Assembly (NCBI GenBank): GCA_030141605.1
Contig: JAQGDQ010000001.1
Coordinates: 1,302,001-1,366,000 of the forward strand
Origin: Tubiluchus corallicola
Taxonomy: Eukaryota; Priapulida; Priapulimorpha; Priapulimorphida; Tubiluchidae
Length of the DNA: 64,000 bases
Direction: 5' to 3'
The translations under genes and the position numbers were made by a program. Within the stretch, counting starts at the first letter, position 1. Each line of letters opens with the position of its first letter. Below, in pieces: positions 37,363 to 49,931 of this stretch. A model generated the notes under the pieces. It searched no databases. It saw only the letters and a program-made list of their open reading frames with translations, and was not told where the DNA came from.

Positions 37363-39337
37363 AATTACTCTGGTACAGCAAAGAAGTGCACAAAATCTTA
37401 GTTAAATTTAATCTAAAATACTATAGTTGTTTTGGCTTGCCATTTTTATTATTTGTATTCCTTAAATCCGACCTTATTAAAGATAATGTCAAGTACGAAA
37501 TTCTCATTTTCTTCCCACTAGATACCACCGTCAGGGTTTTGGCGATATTAAAAGCGGCCGTTTTCAGCTTTGCTGATGGTATTCAGTACTCATTGACTTG
37601 AGAGATTGAAATGAAAACAATTTCACAGCCTCTCGATGTCATCAAGTTTTGTTGATAACAGATTCACGTAGTTGCTAACACGGTCACTTGGGCATAGAGC
37701 ACCAAATTAGTAACCGGGAATCTCAATACGAGCACTGGAAAAAACATAGTTTTCGAGCTTGGCACGATTACCCAGGGGCATTATTTAGAATAAAACCTTA
37801 ATTTTTCCGAAGTGTAACAAGTAAGCAATTTTTGAGAAAGGCAGTAGTTTTTCAGATCATCGTGAATAACGAGCTCGTATAGGCCTACTATTGAAGCGCC
37901 ATGCAACTGAACCGAGAGGCTGGTCGCCTTTTAGTAGACGCTCCTATCGCTTACGTAACGGTTAGACTCCTAGCGTGAATCCCACAGACCTAGCTGCTTC
38001 TGCTGCTGCTGTATCTGAATGAAAACGTTTAATGAAGCCACCACCATGACGAGGGTTTCAGATGATGTTTTGGCGTATTTATTTATTTGGTAGTTTGGTG
38101 TGAATTTAATGATGTTCGTACATTCAAAACAGAGATGTGTCACAGCAGATTCATTCAAGGAAAAAACGCACAATCTCTAAACAGCAAATGAATGCTAATA
38201 TTATTGACTGCAGTGATTAAATATTCAAAGCACAGATGTGTTGCAACGGCTTCTTGTGGGAAAAATTCCAGCAATCAATGAACGGTGATGCTTCGCACGT
38301 TCAGAATGCTGCCTTGCCTAAATCAAAGTAAGCAGTCTGGGGCTGGGTTCAGTTTAATGTAACTTTACTGTAAATTGTTGTCTAGGTTTAAATTTATTCG
38401 GTCGGAGTTATAGTGTGCTGAATGTGGGTTATAAAATCAGCAACCAGTAAAACTAATCAGCAGCCATAGTTCATGTTAGTGTTGGTTAATAATATCGACT
38501 CTATGGAAACCGCTGAGATATGAATCACAAGCAGCCTGAAATGCTGTTTGACTTGTTTGTAAGAGGAAGACACTTGATATTAGAAATAGCCTTCCTCCAA
38601 AACCCTCTTGACAAATTCTCTATTTCTGGAAAATTAAGGTAGTAACAAACAGGTTATAGTTTGTTTATGATTACAAAGGTATTACTGTTGCATCAAGCCA
38701 TCAAAATTGTACTTTTCACTTATCAATTTTATAGTGGTCAACCTACATGAAAATTCTTGGCCTTGACTCTTTACAGGCCGCCTTGTTGTTAGTCAGCTAG
38801 TATACCCTTCTCACTATTGTCTTCCTATCTTCAGGCTGCAAAGATTTGATCAAATATTTACCAGAAGCAGTTACTAGCATGAAAGCAATCACTCAGCGAA
38901 ATCTGGGAATATTTTATCATTGTCTTTGAAATAATTTATATGAAATTATAAGTCAGTAGCCTAAATAATTCCCATTGTGGTCAAAACTCAAGAACAACTA
39001 ACCAAATTCGGTTACAAAACTATATCCTCATTGCATTTTTAAGATAGTAATGCATATAAACGAAAATGAATATAATTCCACCTCAATGAAAATATCAAAT
39101 TTCGACCTTTCCAAAACTTAATACAGTACCAGTAATTCCATTTTTCCTTGTGTGCCAGTATGTTAGTTCGGACCGTCTGATAAATTCAGGCCGTCTGCCA
39201 GTTTAGATATAATTCAATAAGCTAGATCGCGGAAAACGTAAAAAATTAATCTCTGTTATGAAAAATATTAGCTGTAATACAGTTCCGCTATAATTATTGA
39301 GAATTGTTGAAAAAAATAACGTTACTGTTATTGCTAC
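37363..39337. other. Intergenic region between the hAT-like element and MMD
   Basis: No gene recognised. It includes a short CTG-type run near 38000 (CTGCTTCTGCTGCTGCTG). Open frames do not exceed 71 codons and have no domain. Confidence 0.35.
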
Positions 39338-39347
39338 CAGATGGCGC
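39338..39347 (+). promoter_or_regulatory. CAGATGGCGC element upstream of MMD
   Basis: The same 10-mer as upstream of XPR1, about 0.6 kb before the MMD start codon. A good splice donor AAT|GTAAGT at 39523/39524 lies downstream, so the site would sit in the promoter or in a non-coding first exon. Confidence 0.35.
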
Positions 39348-39951
39348 CACGGAGATTATGAAGACTGTGGTTGAGAGACTGGACTGATGTGTAGAGTGTA
39401 TTGTAAACGAACGTGAATGTCTAAGTCAAAAATATTATTAAAAATAATCATGTCTTTTACCGTAAAATTTGAATTATTGTAGTCTGAACGTTGTTTAATT
39501 GCTTGAATAAGTTGAAAGATAATGTAAGTTTATATGCCTTTAAGAAACTTTATAATTATCATAAACCTTATAGTTATAAGTTGTAAAGCTAAAGGAATGT
39601 TTGGTTGAGGTATCATCGATTACTTTGATTAGAGAATTGTGGTGTTTTGTTGACAGTACAAGAAGATTGATTGAATAGTTATCCTGTAACACCTTCGTGT
39701 TAGGCTGATGTGCATAGAGCATCTTGCTGCCTAGTAGGCCCTACTTATAATAATGTCTACATTGATTAGCAACAAAAACCTGTTTTGTGGTAACTTGAAA
39801 ATGCTAAGCTAGCTTAATTTTTAAATGGCAATAAATGTTGTTTGTCGCTTCCATTAGCCGGATTTAGCATTTTTCAGTTTTCACTAATAAATTTTGTACT
39901 AATGTATACAAGTAATTACATGCGTAAGTGTAATAACAACTTTGTAGATAC

Positions 39952-42900
39952 ATGAACTGCAGGCCAAACGGAAATGCTGCTTATATACCAACGGAATTTG
40001 AACATCGTGCAAACATCTTCACCCATGGGGTAGGCACTAAAGCAATACTTTTTATTTTTTCTATGATTGTGCAGTTAGGTTTGTTACTAAATTAGCTAAT
40101 CTAGTTTACTTGCTTTTCCTATTAAAGTAACTATAAGTTCATTGGCTACAACTTCGTATGCCTGCTATGCCAGTTTTTGAAAGTTATTAAGCCTATTTTT
40201 GTTGATTAGGTTACTTTTACAAATCGGATTGTACCGTGTATATCTTGTAATGTACGTTAATCATGCCTTTTTTATACCACAGTTTGATTTTGCTTTATAT
40301 AGGTGTTTATTTTGCCTAGCATTATTGGTCTAGGATTTTTGCTGGAGATATCTCATACTTTGGCTCAGTACCTAAATGCCCTTATTTATGGGTTGGCTTT
40401 AATTTCGCTATTCACAATGTCCACTGTATGGCATTCCATCTCATACACGGGACTTTTTAGGTAACTTATCTTGTATTGCATAAATTAATTTGCATAATTT
40501 AGTAAATGCAGCTTCTGCTCCCTTTCATTAATGATGCTTTGGCACTGCAGAGGCCAGGGTACTATTGTAATTGTAATTGTACTTCTGTGCTAATACTGAC
40601 CTATGACAATGGATTTTTATTTCTTTATATTGTGAAATTTTTAATAATTAATCATTTTCTTTACACTCGAAACATGTTTTTGCCAAAGCTCTATACTCAC
40701 AGTTTTATTCTTGATATTTGTTTCATGAATAAATTTTTATCTTGCAGGAATGTAAAAGATTTTTTCCACATAGGAGATAGAGCTGTCATATACATTTTCA
40801 TTGCAGCATCTTATACACCTTGGTGAGCAATAGTTCTTTAATAAAAATTACTGTAATTGAATCACCTGTTTTTAAAGTATTAAGTGAAAATTTTACCTGT
40901 ATGCCTAGGAATTTTTACAGAAAGTTGTATTCTTAACTTGGTTATGAGATTTATCTTAGTGGCCATTGTGTCCTGAAACTTCATGATGGACTTGACGGCC
41001 AAGTAAAAATATTTTAAAAATTGATAAAACAGAACTGATTATGTTTGGTTGTTTATAATGTTTACCTCATAATTAGCCAAAAACTTTGTCTGCATGACTT
41101 TCCTATTCCAAAATGCAACACTCACGCTTATGAGCGGCTACTGTAGCAAGCATTATCTCACCTGGGATTCTTAAAAAGTGAAACTGAATTATTTAATCAG
41201 TTGGTTATTTCAAATTGATTTGTTTGTTCTAGGTTAACATTAAAACCTTTAGCTCCCAATGGTGGACAGTGTTTATATGCTGTTTGGTTGATGGCACTAA
41301 TTGGAATGATGTACCAATATCTATACCATGAACGGTATCCAATTTAATCGAATCTTAATGTTTTCAGTTATATAATATATCTTTGCCATGTCTATAAAAT
41401 TGTAGTGCTGATGGTAGTTAAATCGAATATTGTGCCTTCAGATAAAGGGAACTAAGGGTCCTGAATATGATTGCATTTGGTACTTGGTGGCTTTTCTTAT
41501 CCTATTTTCTTCATAAAGTGTACAAGTTTAACAAGACATACAGGTATAGCTCAAACTGCAGAGCAATAATCTAAAATACACTTCCTGGCTATAGTATTAG
41601 AAAGCAACATATTAATGGTTAACGTGTTTGTTTTTAGGGTGTCGTATGTAGCGATCTAATGACCTAGAAAGTTTCAGTTCATGTACCTCAGTTTGTAGAC
41701 TTACAAAAACATTTTTCAAATTTCTACAGCAAGATAAATAGACTAAAAAATAGGCATAGCAAATGGGTACCGTGTCTGAACTATAAGTTGCTGCTATTGT
41801 GTCCTTGTAAAATAACTTTTGAGAAAAGTGTGGCCCTATTTTACTTAAAATTGCAGCCATAATGCTTCTTTCAACTGCAGCTTTTTTTTTGCACATTAAA
41901 GAATATCTTAATTGTGCACAAGTTCTTGAAATAAATTTGCCACATGCAGTATAATGCCAAGAAACCTAGCTAATCTTGTAAATGCCCAAAATCATCTAAA
42001 TTTTGTATTAAATGGCTTTCTTTGATGAGTACAACTTATTACAGGCACTTTACTGTGTGCCAGATTACACTTGATAGGATGTAGAGCTGCAATATAGGTT
42101 CGGAAAGCTGCAATTTTAGTTAAGAATGATTGCTTCCTACTGGTCTTGTCAGAAAATCCATAAATAAGTTGACATATATCAGGAAAATTAAGACAAATTA
42201 TCTGTCCCTCTGTTTATGTTTATTTTGTATAATCAGATTTAGCCTCAATAAATTTTAACAAATGGCCATGCTTTTGATGTGCATAGCATACTTTTGCATA
42301 AGATAATAATAGGGTTTTTCAAAGGTTATTCTTTATTTAAAAAATTTTGGAACCCATTTTATTTTCATAAAACAGTAAGAATATTGGTGAGTAAATCAGT
42401 TGTGTCAGTAATTTTAATTAAATATTATATGCTACTGATATACTTCACTCTGCAGAGCTATATTGTCAATTTGTCATAGCTAGCACATTGACGGCATGGT
42501 AATTTGGTTACTGTTTGTGCTTATCTACTAAGGCTAAATTGAGCCTGATTAGTGGGCAAATAGGTGACCACCATGAACTATTTCTGAACAGTTTTGTCAA
42601 TGAAATTGCTGTCAGCTAGTTACCTTTTTTGTGGAAGATGTATGCACATCCGAATGAAATTAAAGCAACTCTGTTGGATCCACATCTCACCTTAGTGAAA
42701 TTATCTGTTGATAATTAGCTAAGTTTTGGTCCGTGTCAGTTAAGTAAATTTCTGCCCATGAGTGCATTATTAGGTTGCAGGTTATGTAAAAAAGTGCAGC
42801 TGCAACTGAAAATATATCACTGCTCACATCTAAGTTTTCCTTTGCCATGCCATATTCATCAAAATTATCCTCACCAGTCACTTCTTCCAAGAAATGTACA

Positions 42901-44355
42901 GTTTTTTTAACTTTTATCCCTGTGTTGCTTTTTCATTATTTAGCTCACCTTTGAATTCAGTTTTGTATATAGAAAACCAAATTAATTACAAAGCTTATGC
43001 TTTTAGATACAAATGGCTGGAGACATTATTCTATGTTGTAATTGGCTGTTCACCAGCAGTGGCTTGGTTTTCAATGGTAAGCAAATACTCACTCTCTTTA
43101 ATTAAGTTGCTGATGTTGGATATTTTGTAACATGTGCAAATTTTCTCAGGATAAGTAAAGATCGTGCTCTATACCCTTGACGTATTTACTGAAGCTGTGT
43201 AAGTTATTAAATGAGTTTGTCCTCTCTTCTCTATAGCTACTATCAGACTAACACTAAACCTGGCCTACTAAGGAATTTAATAAATTGATTGTACCTTATT
43301 GACCAAATAGAATAAGTTGTACACATTCTGCTTACGCATAGCAAATCCAATTGCTTTAACATATGGCAGAGTTCTTGCATTTATAGCTTTGTACATATAT
43401 GTATGTATATACCACACTACTATAACTGTGTGCCACATTGAACAAATGACAGTTTTATCAAACATTCTTGTAAGTGCTTCAAACTGCATTATGTTCAAAG
43501 TCTTTCAAATGAATGCACAGCAAAAGACTGCTGTTTTGAAACTTTAGTCATTTTTTTCTGAATCTTAACTCAAATTTATTTAAGTGAAAATGCATTTAAA
43601 CAGTATTTTACTTTTTTTATAATCACAAATCTGGTAAATTTTTTGTACACTCAAAACTGTTTGAAATTTTATGTCATCACTTTTAACCCTAAATCTAAAA
43701 CTCCTGCAGTGACTGTTAGCCATTTTAGCAGTCAGTTGACTGCTAAGAAATTATATGAGTAATGATTTAGTGAATAGTGAATAAGCTATTTTTGTGTTTT
43801 TTAAAAGATGGATGAAAAACTAGTACATTAGATCACAAACTTTTTCATACTAAATAATAACATGCCATGATAATCTCAATAATAATTATTATGGTTTTGA
43901 CGTTTTGGTAGCTTTTTTGGCCATTCACTCAATCAGTTTAAATTACCAAGAATATCTTTTGTATTAATGAAAATCTTGTAAAGACGTATGACTGTGCATT
44001 GCATAATTTTTGTGGAATCTCTTTTAACACACAAGCCTGCTCCAAAATTATTGATCTTGCACCTATGTTTTGTGACAGTATGCAAATCTCGGTGTGTTGG
44101 TTGCCACTGTATTTCAACATCTAGTTATGCAGGCATTTTTAGTTGACATATTATGTTTTACAGATTGATAGAAGTGGAACGCTAGAAATGTCCATAGGTG
44201 GAATTATCTTCCTTTCTGGTATATATTTCTTCAAATCCGATGGACGGATACCCTGCGCTCATGCCATCTGGCATTTATTTGTTGTCGCTGGAGCTGCCTG
44301 CCACTACTATGCCATCTGTCAGTATCTTATGGTGCCAATACATTATAGGCATTGA
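39952..44355 (+). CDS. MMD: Monocyte-to-macrophage differentiation factor-like protein (PAQR family), 6 coding exons
   Basis: PAQR proteins are seven-TM membrane proteins with a conserved metal-site signature; MMD and MMD2 (PAQR11/10) localise to Golgi or lysosomal membranes and affect Ras and macrophage signalling in vertebrates. Coding exons: 39952-40029, 40303-40460, 40748-40822, 41233-41334, 43007-43076, 44164-44355. All splice sites are GT-AG, phases agree, and the total of 675 nt gives 224 aa (human MMD 238). Motifs: YIPTEFEHRANIFTHG at the N-terminus, STVWHSIS, then HIGDRAVIYIFIAASYTPWL, YHERYKWLE, FFKSDGRIPCAHAIWHLFV and HYYAICQYL. The His and Asp residues of the PAQR site (STVWH, GDR, HAIWH) are all kept. 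The exon holding the ATG begins at 39948. If it is spliced to the donor at 39523/39524, an in-frame TGA lies upstream, which supports this ATG. Confidence 0.92.
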
Positions 44356-44724
44356 TACACAGATTTTTAGTAATAAGGTAATCTAAATTGATATTTTGAA
44401 CCAGATGTAATATTGTCAATACATGTGTAATTGTTGCTCACTACTTTGATATTCTGGAATAAGCAGTTTTTTTATTTTTTCTTCATTAAGAAATCTGCTT
44501 GTGCAAAATCATTACATTACATATTCGCACCGTTGTTTTGAATATTAATGCTTCATAATTGGTAGCATTAATGGCAGCTTATTTCAGTTCAGTACTATTT
44601 GTTTTCAAATAGTACTATTGACCCTTTATTTTATTTGTGTCATTTTATTATACCAACTATGTATTGTGCCAAATTTGAATGATGCATTCCACAATTTCTA
44701 AAATGGCTGTAGTTCTTTAAGCTA

Positions 44725-45173
44725 GGGTTTCACAGGGACGTGACTTTTTTGCAATTGAAGTTTTCTAGATCCAATACTCACCAGCAAATTCATATGAGTG
44801 AGTTTTGCCACCAAGGTCACAAATCATTCATGTGACGTTACAAAAATTTCGAGAGATTTTTGCCACTTTTTGCAAATTTTGGGCTTTTTTCTTGGGTAAA
44901 AAACATGACAGTCTAGAAAATAGTTGACTGGTGTTGTGTATCTATAATAAAAATAAAGAGGTAGCTAAATAAAACTAGTCACAGTATTAATGATATTTTG
45001 GGAAACCTCTACTTCCCTTTGTCAGGTGACTTATAACTCAACTAATAATAAATGAAAATAACATTTTTTATGACAATGCAAACATGCATACGCATGCATT
45101 ATCCTGATGTGGAGCATATTTGTTGACCGATGAACATAGAAATTCTCAGATAATCTCACACTCTGTGAAACCC
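44725..45173. mobile_element. Probable MITE with GGGTTTCACAG inverted ends
   Basis: GGGTTTCACAG at 44725-44735 is matched by its exact reverse complement at 45163-45173, and similarity continues inward with a small indel (GGACGTGA against AGTGTGA). The 449-bp interval has no coding capacity. No clear target duplication is seen. It lies just after the MMD stop, possibly in its 3' UTR; AATAAA at 44946-44951 falls inside it. Confidence 0.45.
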
Positions 45174-48100
45174 AGTCTTTAGGAGTTACTGCGTTTGTAT
45201 TACTGTTTTTTTTTTGTTTAACATTGATTATACATAAAACTATAGTATATCTACAGATAAGAATTTAAAAAAAATATTTTGCAATGCTTGTAAAAATGAA
45301 GCAGTTGTAGAATAGAGACTGTAGTCATATACAGTAATTTGGTGTTTGCGTGGCCGTTCATTGGATTGAAAACATGCCTTCCAGTAGGAGAGAAGCATGC
45401 CGCAGTTGAACCCTAGATAATGCAGTGTAGTACTATATTTTGCCTGCATCGATTTATTAGAAACTTAATAGTAAGGGAGACAGTTTTACTATAATAAGAA
45501 ATTCCCTACTCCCTTAGTCTATGAACCGCAAGAATTACTACAAACACATATCACAAATAATGACAAATCGTAGATCTATGGTACATGTAGATAATTTAGA
45601 AAAATTGCTTTGGTATTTTTGCCAGTTAACTTTTCCAAGAATAAAAATGACTGAAAAAAAGAAATGGGCATTTTTGTGCAGGTGCTTTATTATTACTAAT
45701 TTTGAAAATTGGAAACTTAAAGGATTATACTTTTGAAAGCTTATGCCATGCTAACTAAATAATGTTTGTCTGCCTGAACTTGTTAAGTATCCAGAAATGT
45801 GAAGCGGCTTTCAGGTTAATGTAATTGATTCACCTCCATATGTCAATAGGCTTCTTTTAATGTGTTTATTTACTGAGTAAAGTGCAGGCAAATGCAATCT
45901 AGTTTGTTTTAGGAACTTAACATTACATTACAAGCTAATTACAAGTCACACATACAAGCTAATTACAATCATTAGTCAAACTATAATGAGATCTCAAATG
46001 ATCATGTAAGGCTTTGCTGTACTTCTGTAATTCTATAATGTTTATCGGTTACCCATTTCTTGAGCTTTTAGTAGTCAAGCTACTTAAGGTTTAAACTTGA
46101 TGCAAAATTTACAGTTTAATGTTTGTTAATGTTTAATATCTCGAGGATGTCAGGACGTAATTTTGTGCAGATACAAAGACACTTGACGTGTTTGAGTGAG
46201 ATGAAGTGTAACAACCTAGTCTAATTATTGTGATATCCTGTATTAAATGGTCAAAACTCTGGATGCAGCCATGAAATTACAGGCTCAGACAGGGTTATGT
46301 TTTATCTTTCTACACACGCATATAATATAATTTATGTAGAATATATGATTTATATAAAGCTTTTTAAAGATTAGCAATTATATTTCTGGTTGTATTTTAA
46401 GTATTAAATAATGTCAGTTTAATTAATAATGTTTTTATTTTATTATCATGTTACATGCTCTGTGAATGTATGCAATATTTATATTAGCCTAGCCTTACTG
46501 CCAACTGCAAGCTTTTTGATAGCATTTAAAATATATATAAATGAATTGTAACTATCACCATAAGCAAACAAGAAAAACCTATTCAGAATAAAGTTTAACA
46601 CATACATTACACAAGTCAAGAACACTGAGATTCTTTGTGTTTGACTTTACACATTTTGTGTCACAGGCCTTCGAAATTATAATTATTATAAATACACCCC
46701 GCTTTGTATGTAAGCAACATTGAAAGGTCAATCATCGTTTGAACTTCGTTTCAAATAAGTTTTATTTTAATGGATTTATAAATGCAATGTAATATGAACA
46801 AAAACTTAAGGATACGACTATTATAATGTTATTCACTCACAAGCTATCTAGGAATTGCCAGTAGTACTTGTCTGAGATGGGACTAGCTATTTGTTGATCT
46901 TCAAACAAACTGGAATTCCTTAGAGAAATTCAGTGAGCTAAATGTTCTACTTATAGTTGTCTAAATGTATTCAGGTGATCTTACGTTAGGACACATTGGA
47001 CATACATAGGCCTATTCTTGCACACCTTCACTGTTTACTCAATTTAATTATTGTTTGCCTTTGTCCATCAAGGATAAAGTCTGGTCTGTCACTGTATAAC
47101 TGTAAGAACTTGTCCTGTGTTAAATTATTAGCATTCTAAGCATATGCTATATAATGTATATTATGTGTTGAGTAGCTACAGATATCTGTTTTCGTCGCTT
47201 TCTCTGATATTTTGTTCACCAAACCCATTCTCGGCGTTGTATTAACTTATTAAACATTCATGTTTCAGTTGTATAATTATTATAACTTTGATCGAAATAT
47301 TTTGTATTCCAAAAAAGGCACGGTGCTTGATTCGTGTAGCGAACAACTATTTTTATAACTATAGTTGCCATAATAGGCTATTGCTGTTTTGCAGCTTAAA
47401 TTGTTGGTAAGTTGAATTGTAATAAACAAATTAATTCCCCAGTAGGTAAAAGCAGTTAACTGTCTGAAAATTATAAACAACCCTTTCCCCACCGGACCAG
47501 TTTTTTGAAATACTTTATTTATGATACATTGAATATTTATTACAACAGGAAGCATGAAAAATGAAGAATTTAGTCTTAAGCTGCTTGTTTTAGTTGACAT
47601 AAAACTTTCTGCATTGAAAAATAAAGACTTTATGTTTGGAGAATTTGTTCCTTTTTAATTACTTCATATTTAGGCATTAATACTGATATCAGTAAAATAG
47701 ACACTACTGGTATGAATGATATGTCTACTAAGTGATTAAGAATTTTTTTGTAAGAAAAGATGTACTCCATATCTGCACTGTATGTCCAACTCTGTGACAG
47801 ATATCACCACAACACTGGCAACATATCGCACCAAAGCGTCAGTCATCGGTAATGCGAGAATTCTACTGGTGTCAGCTATGCTCAAAAACTAAAATTGTCG
47901 TTGCAAATTTCAAACACATTTTAACAATGAAACTATACATTCCTAAAAACTATACCAACACCTATTAGATGTAATTTACTACTTCCTCCATAATATAATT
48001 TATCCGGGTTCGCGTTTATTTGTTGTCTAGCTATATGCAGTAGGAATTTATTTTCATTTCCCCCAACTTTCCAATCTTCATTCCGATGTTGTAGGCCTAC

Positions 48101-49854
48101 TTCCGAGACTCGAAATTGCTTAATATTGTGTGTTACACGAAATTTTGATATACCTATACAGCTTATTGCTATGGCTACAAGACGCTCACTCACTGCTTTT
48201 AGTGGCTACAGAGGCAACGCTGGCTACATTGGCTACAATACCTTTATATTTTCATTTAAAACTTGACTATTACACGCCTCCACAATAACTATGATGTGTT
48301 CATCGTCTCCTACTGTACAGGTTAAACCGGCATGGTTTATTTAATGCTGATGTTTGTAGTAAAACCAGAATTTGGCTTGTTGTAAAGGATAACCTGTTAT
48401 GATCAGTCAACAAGCAGAGGTATTGTGTGTCCATACGTGGAATCTGTAGGGCAAACGAAACCATCCACAGCGAGTATTGAATCCAGGTGATCAAGAAACA
48501 TTCATTTAGCAGCCTCAACATAGTTTCACTTCGGTCGAAAATCACATGCCTTGACAACTTAGCTATTCTCTTCGCCGCCGAATAGATAATGTGGCAAAAT
48601 TTGCAAAGTACATCCAGTATACCCTTCTTGTATAGCAAAGAATTGATGATGGTGTATAAAAGACAGTGTAACATTCCTGCCTACTGCTCTCCATGTAATC
48701 GCAGCCACGGGACATTTAATGATGAAATTTGTGATAATGTATTTCATTCTCTCTGCGACATCATCAACGGCCATTTAAACAGAAATTCATTTCCGCTTTA
48801 AGCAATCGGGGGCTTCATACGTGGAGTCCAATAGCGGAAATTATCTCATTCTGCAGCCGGAATTTTATTGTTGATTTGATTCTAACTGTGATTGACCCCC
48901 CGAAACGTTCAATGAATTGTAAATTTATTTTACAATTTTTTTATTGAAAAGTCATACCATTACTCAAGGCCAAACTGATTCAACATTGTACTGATCCGAA
49001 TTGTTGCGTTCGTGTTCGTTTACTTAAGACCTATTTACACGGTGCAATTTTTGCTTGCATGAGTCGCATCACTCAACACCTGTCTAATAAGCACGGTGTT
49101 TACGATGTGATTTTTTATGACTCTCGTGATAATTGCAGCATTGTGAGTCCGTGACACTGAAGTATCGTGCTCTGACAAAAGCGAATAATTCTACCAGTTA
49201 TCAATAATGCCATACTGAAGCAGTCAGTTCAGCGGCACTATTTTGAAATTGTCTTTGATGCCAATTTCCCATATCACATGCGTAACTATAACTGTGTTTT
49301 TATTTGATCTATTCAATTACACTATTATTGTGCTATAGCATATAATTATATGTGAAGACGCAGTTTAGTGACACCTCGTAAGCTCGTAGATAATCACGTG
49401 TTTCTTCTATATCTAAGTCTAATTCTCTTCTATACGAGTTTTTTAGTGTGCCATTCCAAAATTCTCGGGCATCATTGCGGTGTAGCTTTCACGTCTTATA
49501 TTGTAATTGTATAGGTCATTTTCTTGTTTTGATTATCAACACCATATGTCCAAATGCATATTATTTGCTGAATATCGTTGTAACAAGTAATAACCATTAT
49601 TTCGGTCAACATTGTGTACCTAATAATTAATGGCTTCTCGATGTTGCTACGAACAAACAGAACAAATGCTTTAAGTAAACTGAATATTTCAGCATTTGCC
49701 GTTTAGATACTGATAGGCTGCAATCTGAAACGTGAACGCACTGTATGTGCCCTACATGCTATTAAATCATCTCTAAATGTGTAGATTTTTTAATGATTTA
49801 TATATTTTAAACGAACGCGTATGTAAATTTCAACAATAAAGTTAATTGCTTTAG
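45174..49854. other. Gene-poor stretch
   Basis: No supported gene. Overlapping minus-strand frames at 48300-48774 (124 and 71 codons) have somewhat coding-like composition but no recognised domain and may be a decayed transposon gene. A short cluster of GGCTACA units lies near 48205-48235. Sequence at 49030-49110 (ATTTACACGGTGCAATTTTT and a nearby CACGGTGTTTAC) looks like a MITE end, but its partner was not found. Confidence 0.3.
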
Positions 49855-49931
49855 GTTTGCCAGATACGGTCTCCCCAATGGCATGTTCATTCCTAATTGG
49901 AAAGAAACCGACTATCATTACATTCCAGTGG
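49855..49931 (+). other. Orphan exon-like segment
   Basis: An AG acceptor at 49853-49854 and donor G|GTAAAA at 49931/49932 bound 77 nt that are open and have coding-like composition (FARYGLPNGMFIPNWKETDY, then HYIPV). Spacing of PNG and IP faintly recalls the MMD N-terminus, but the similarity is weak. No further exons of the same gene were recognised nearby. It could be one exon of an unrecognised gene, a pseudo-exon or chance. Confidence 0.25.

Noticed and set aside
40506-40826. 106-codon ORF as its own gene
   Set aside because: Its 3' part is MMD exon 3 (40748-40822); the rest is read-through of the upstream intron.
48300-48774. Minus-strand frames of 124 and 71 codons
   Set aside because: They overlap in different frames, show no domain and no splice signals that join them; at most a decayed transposon gene.
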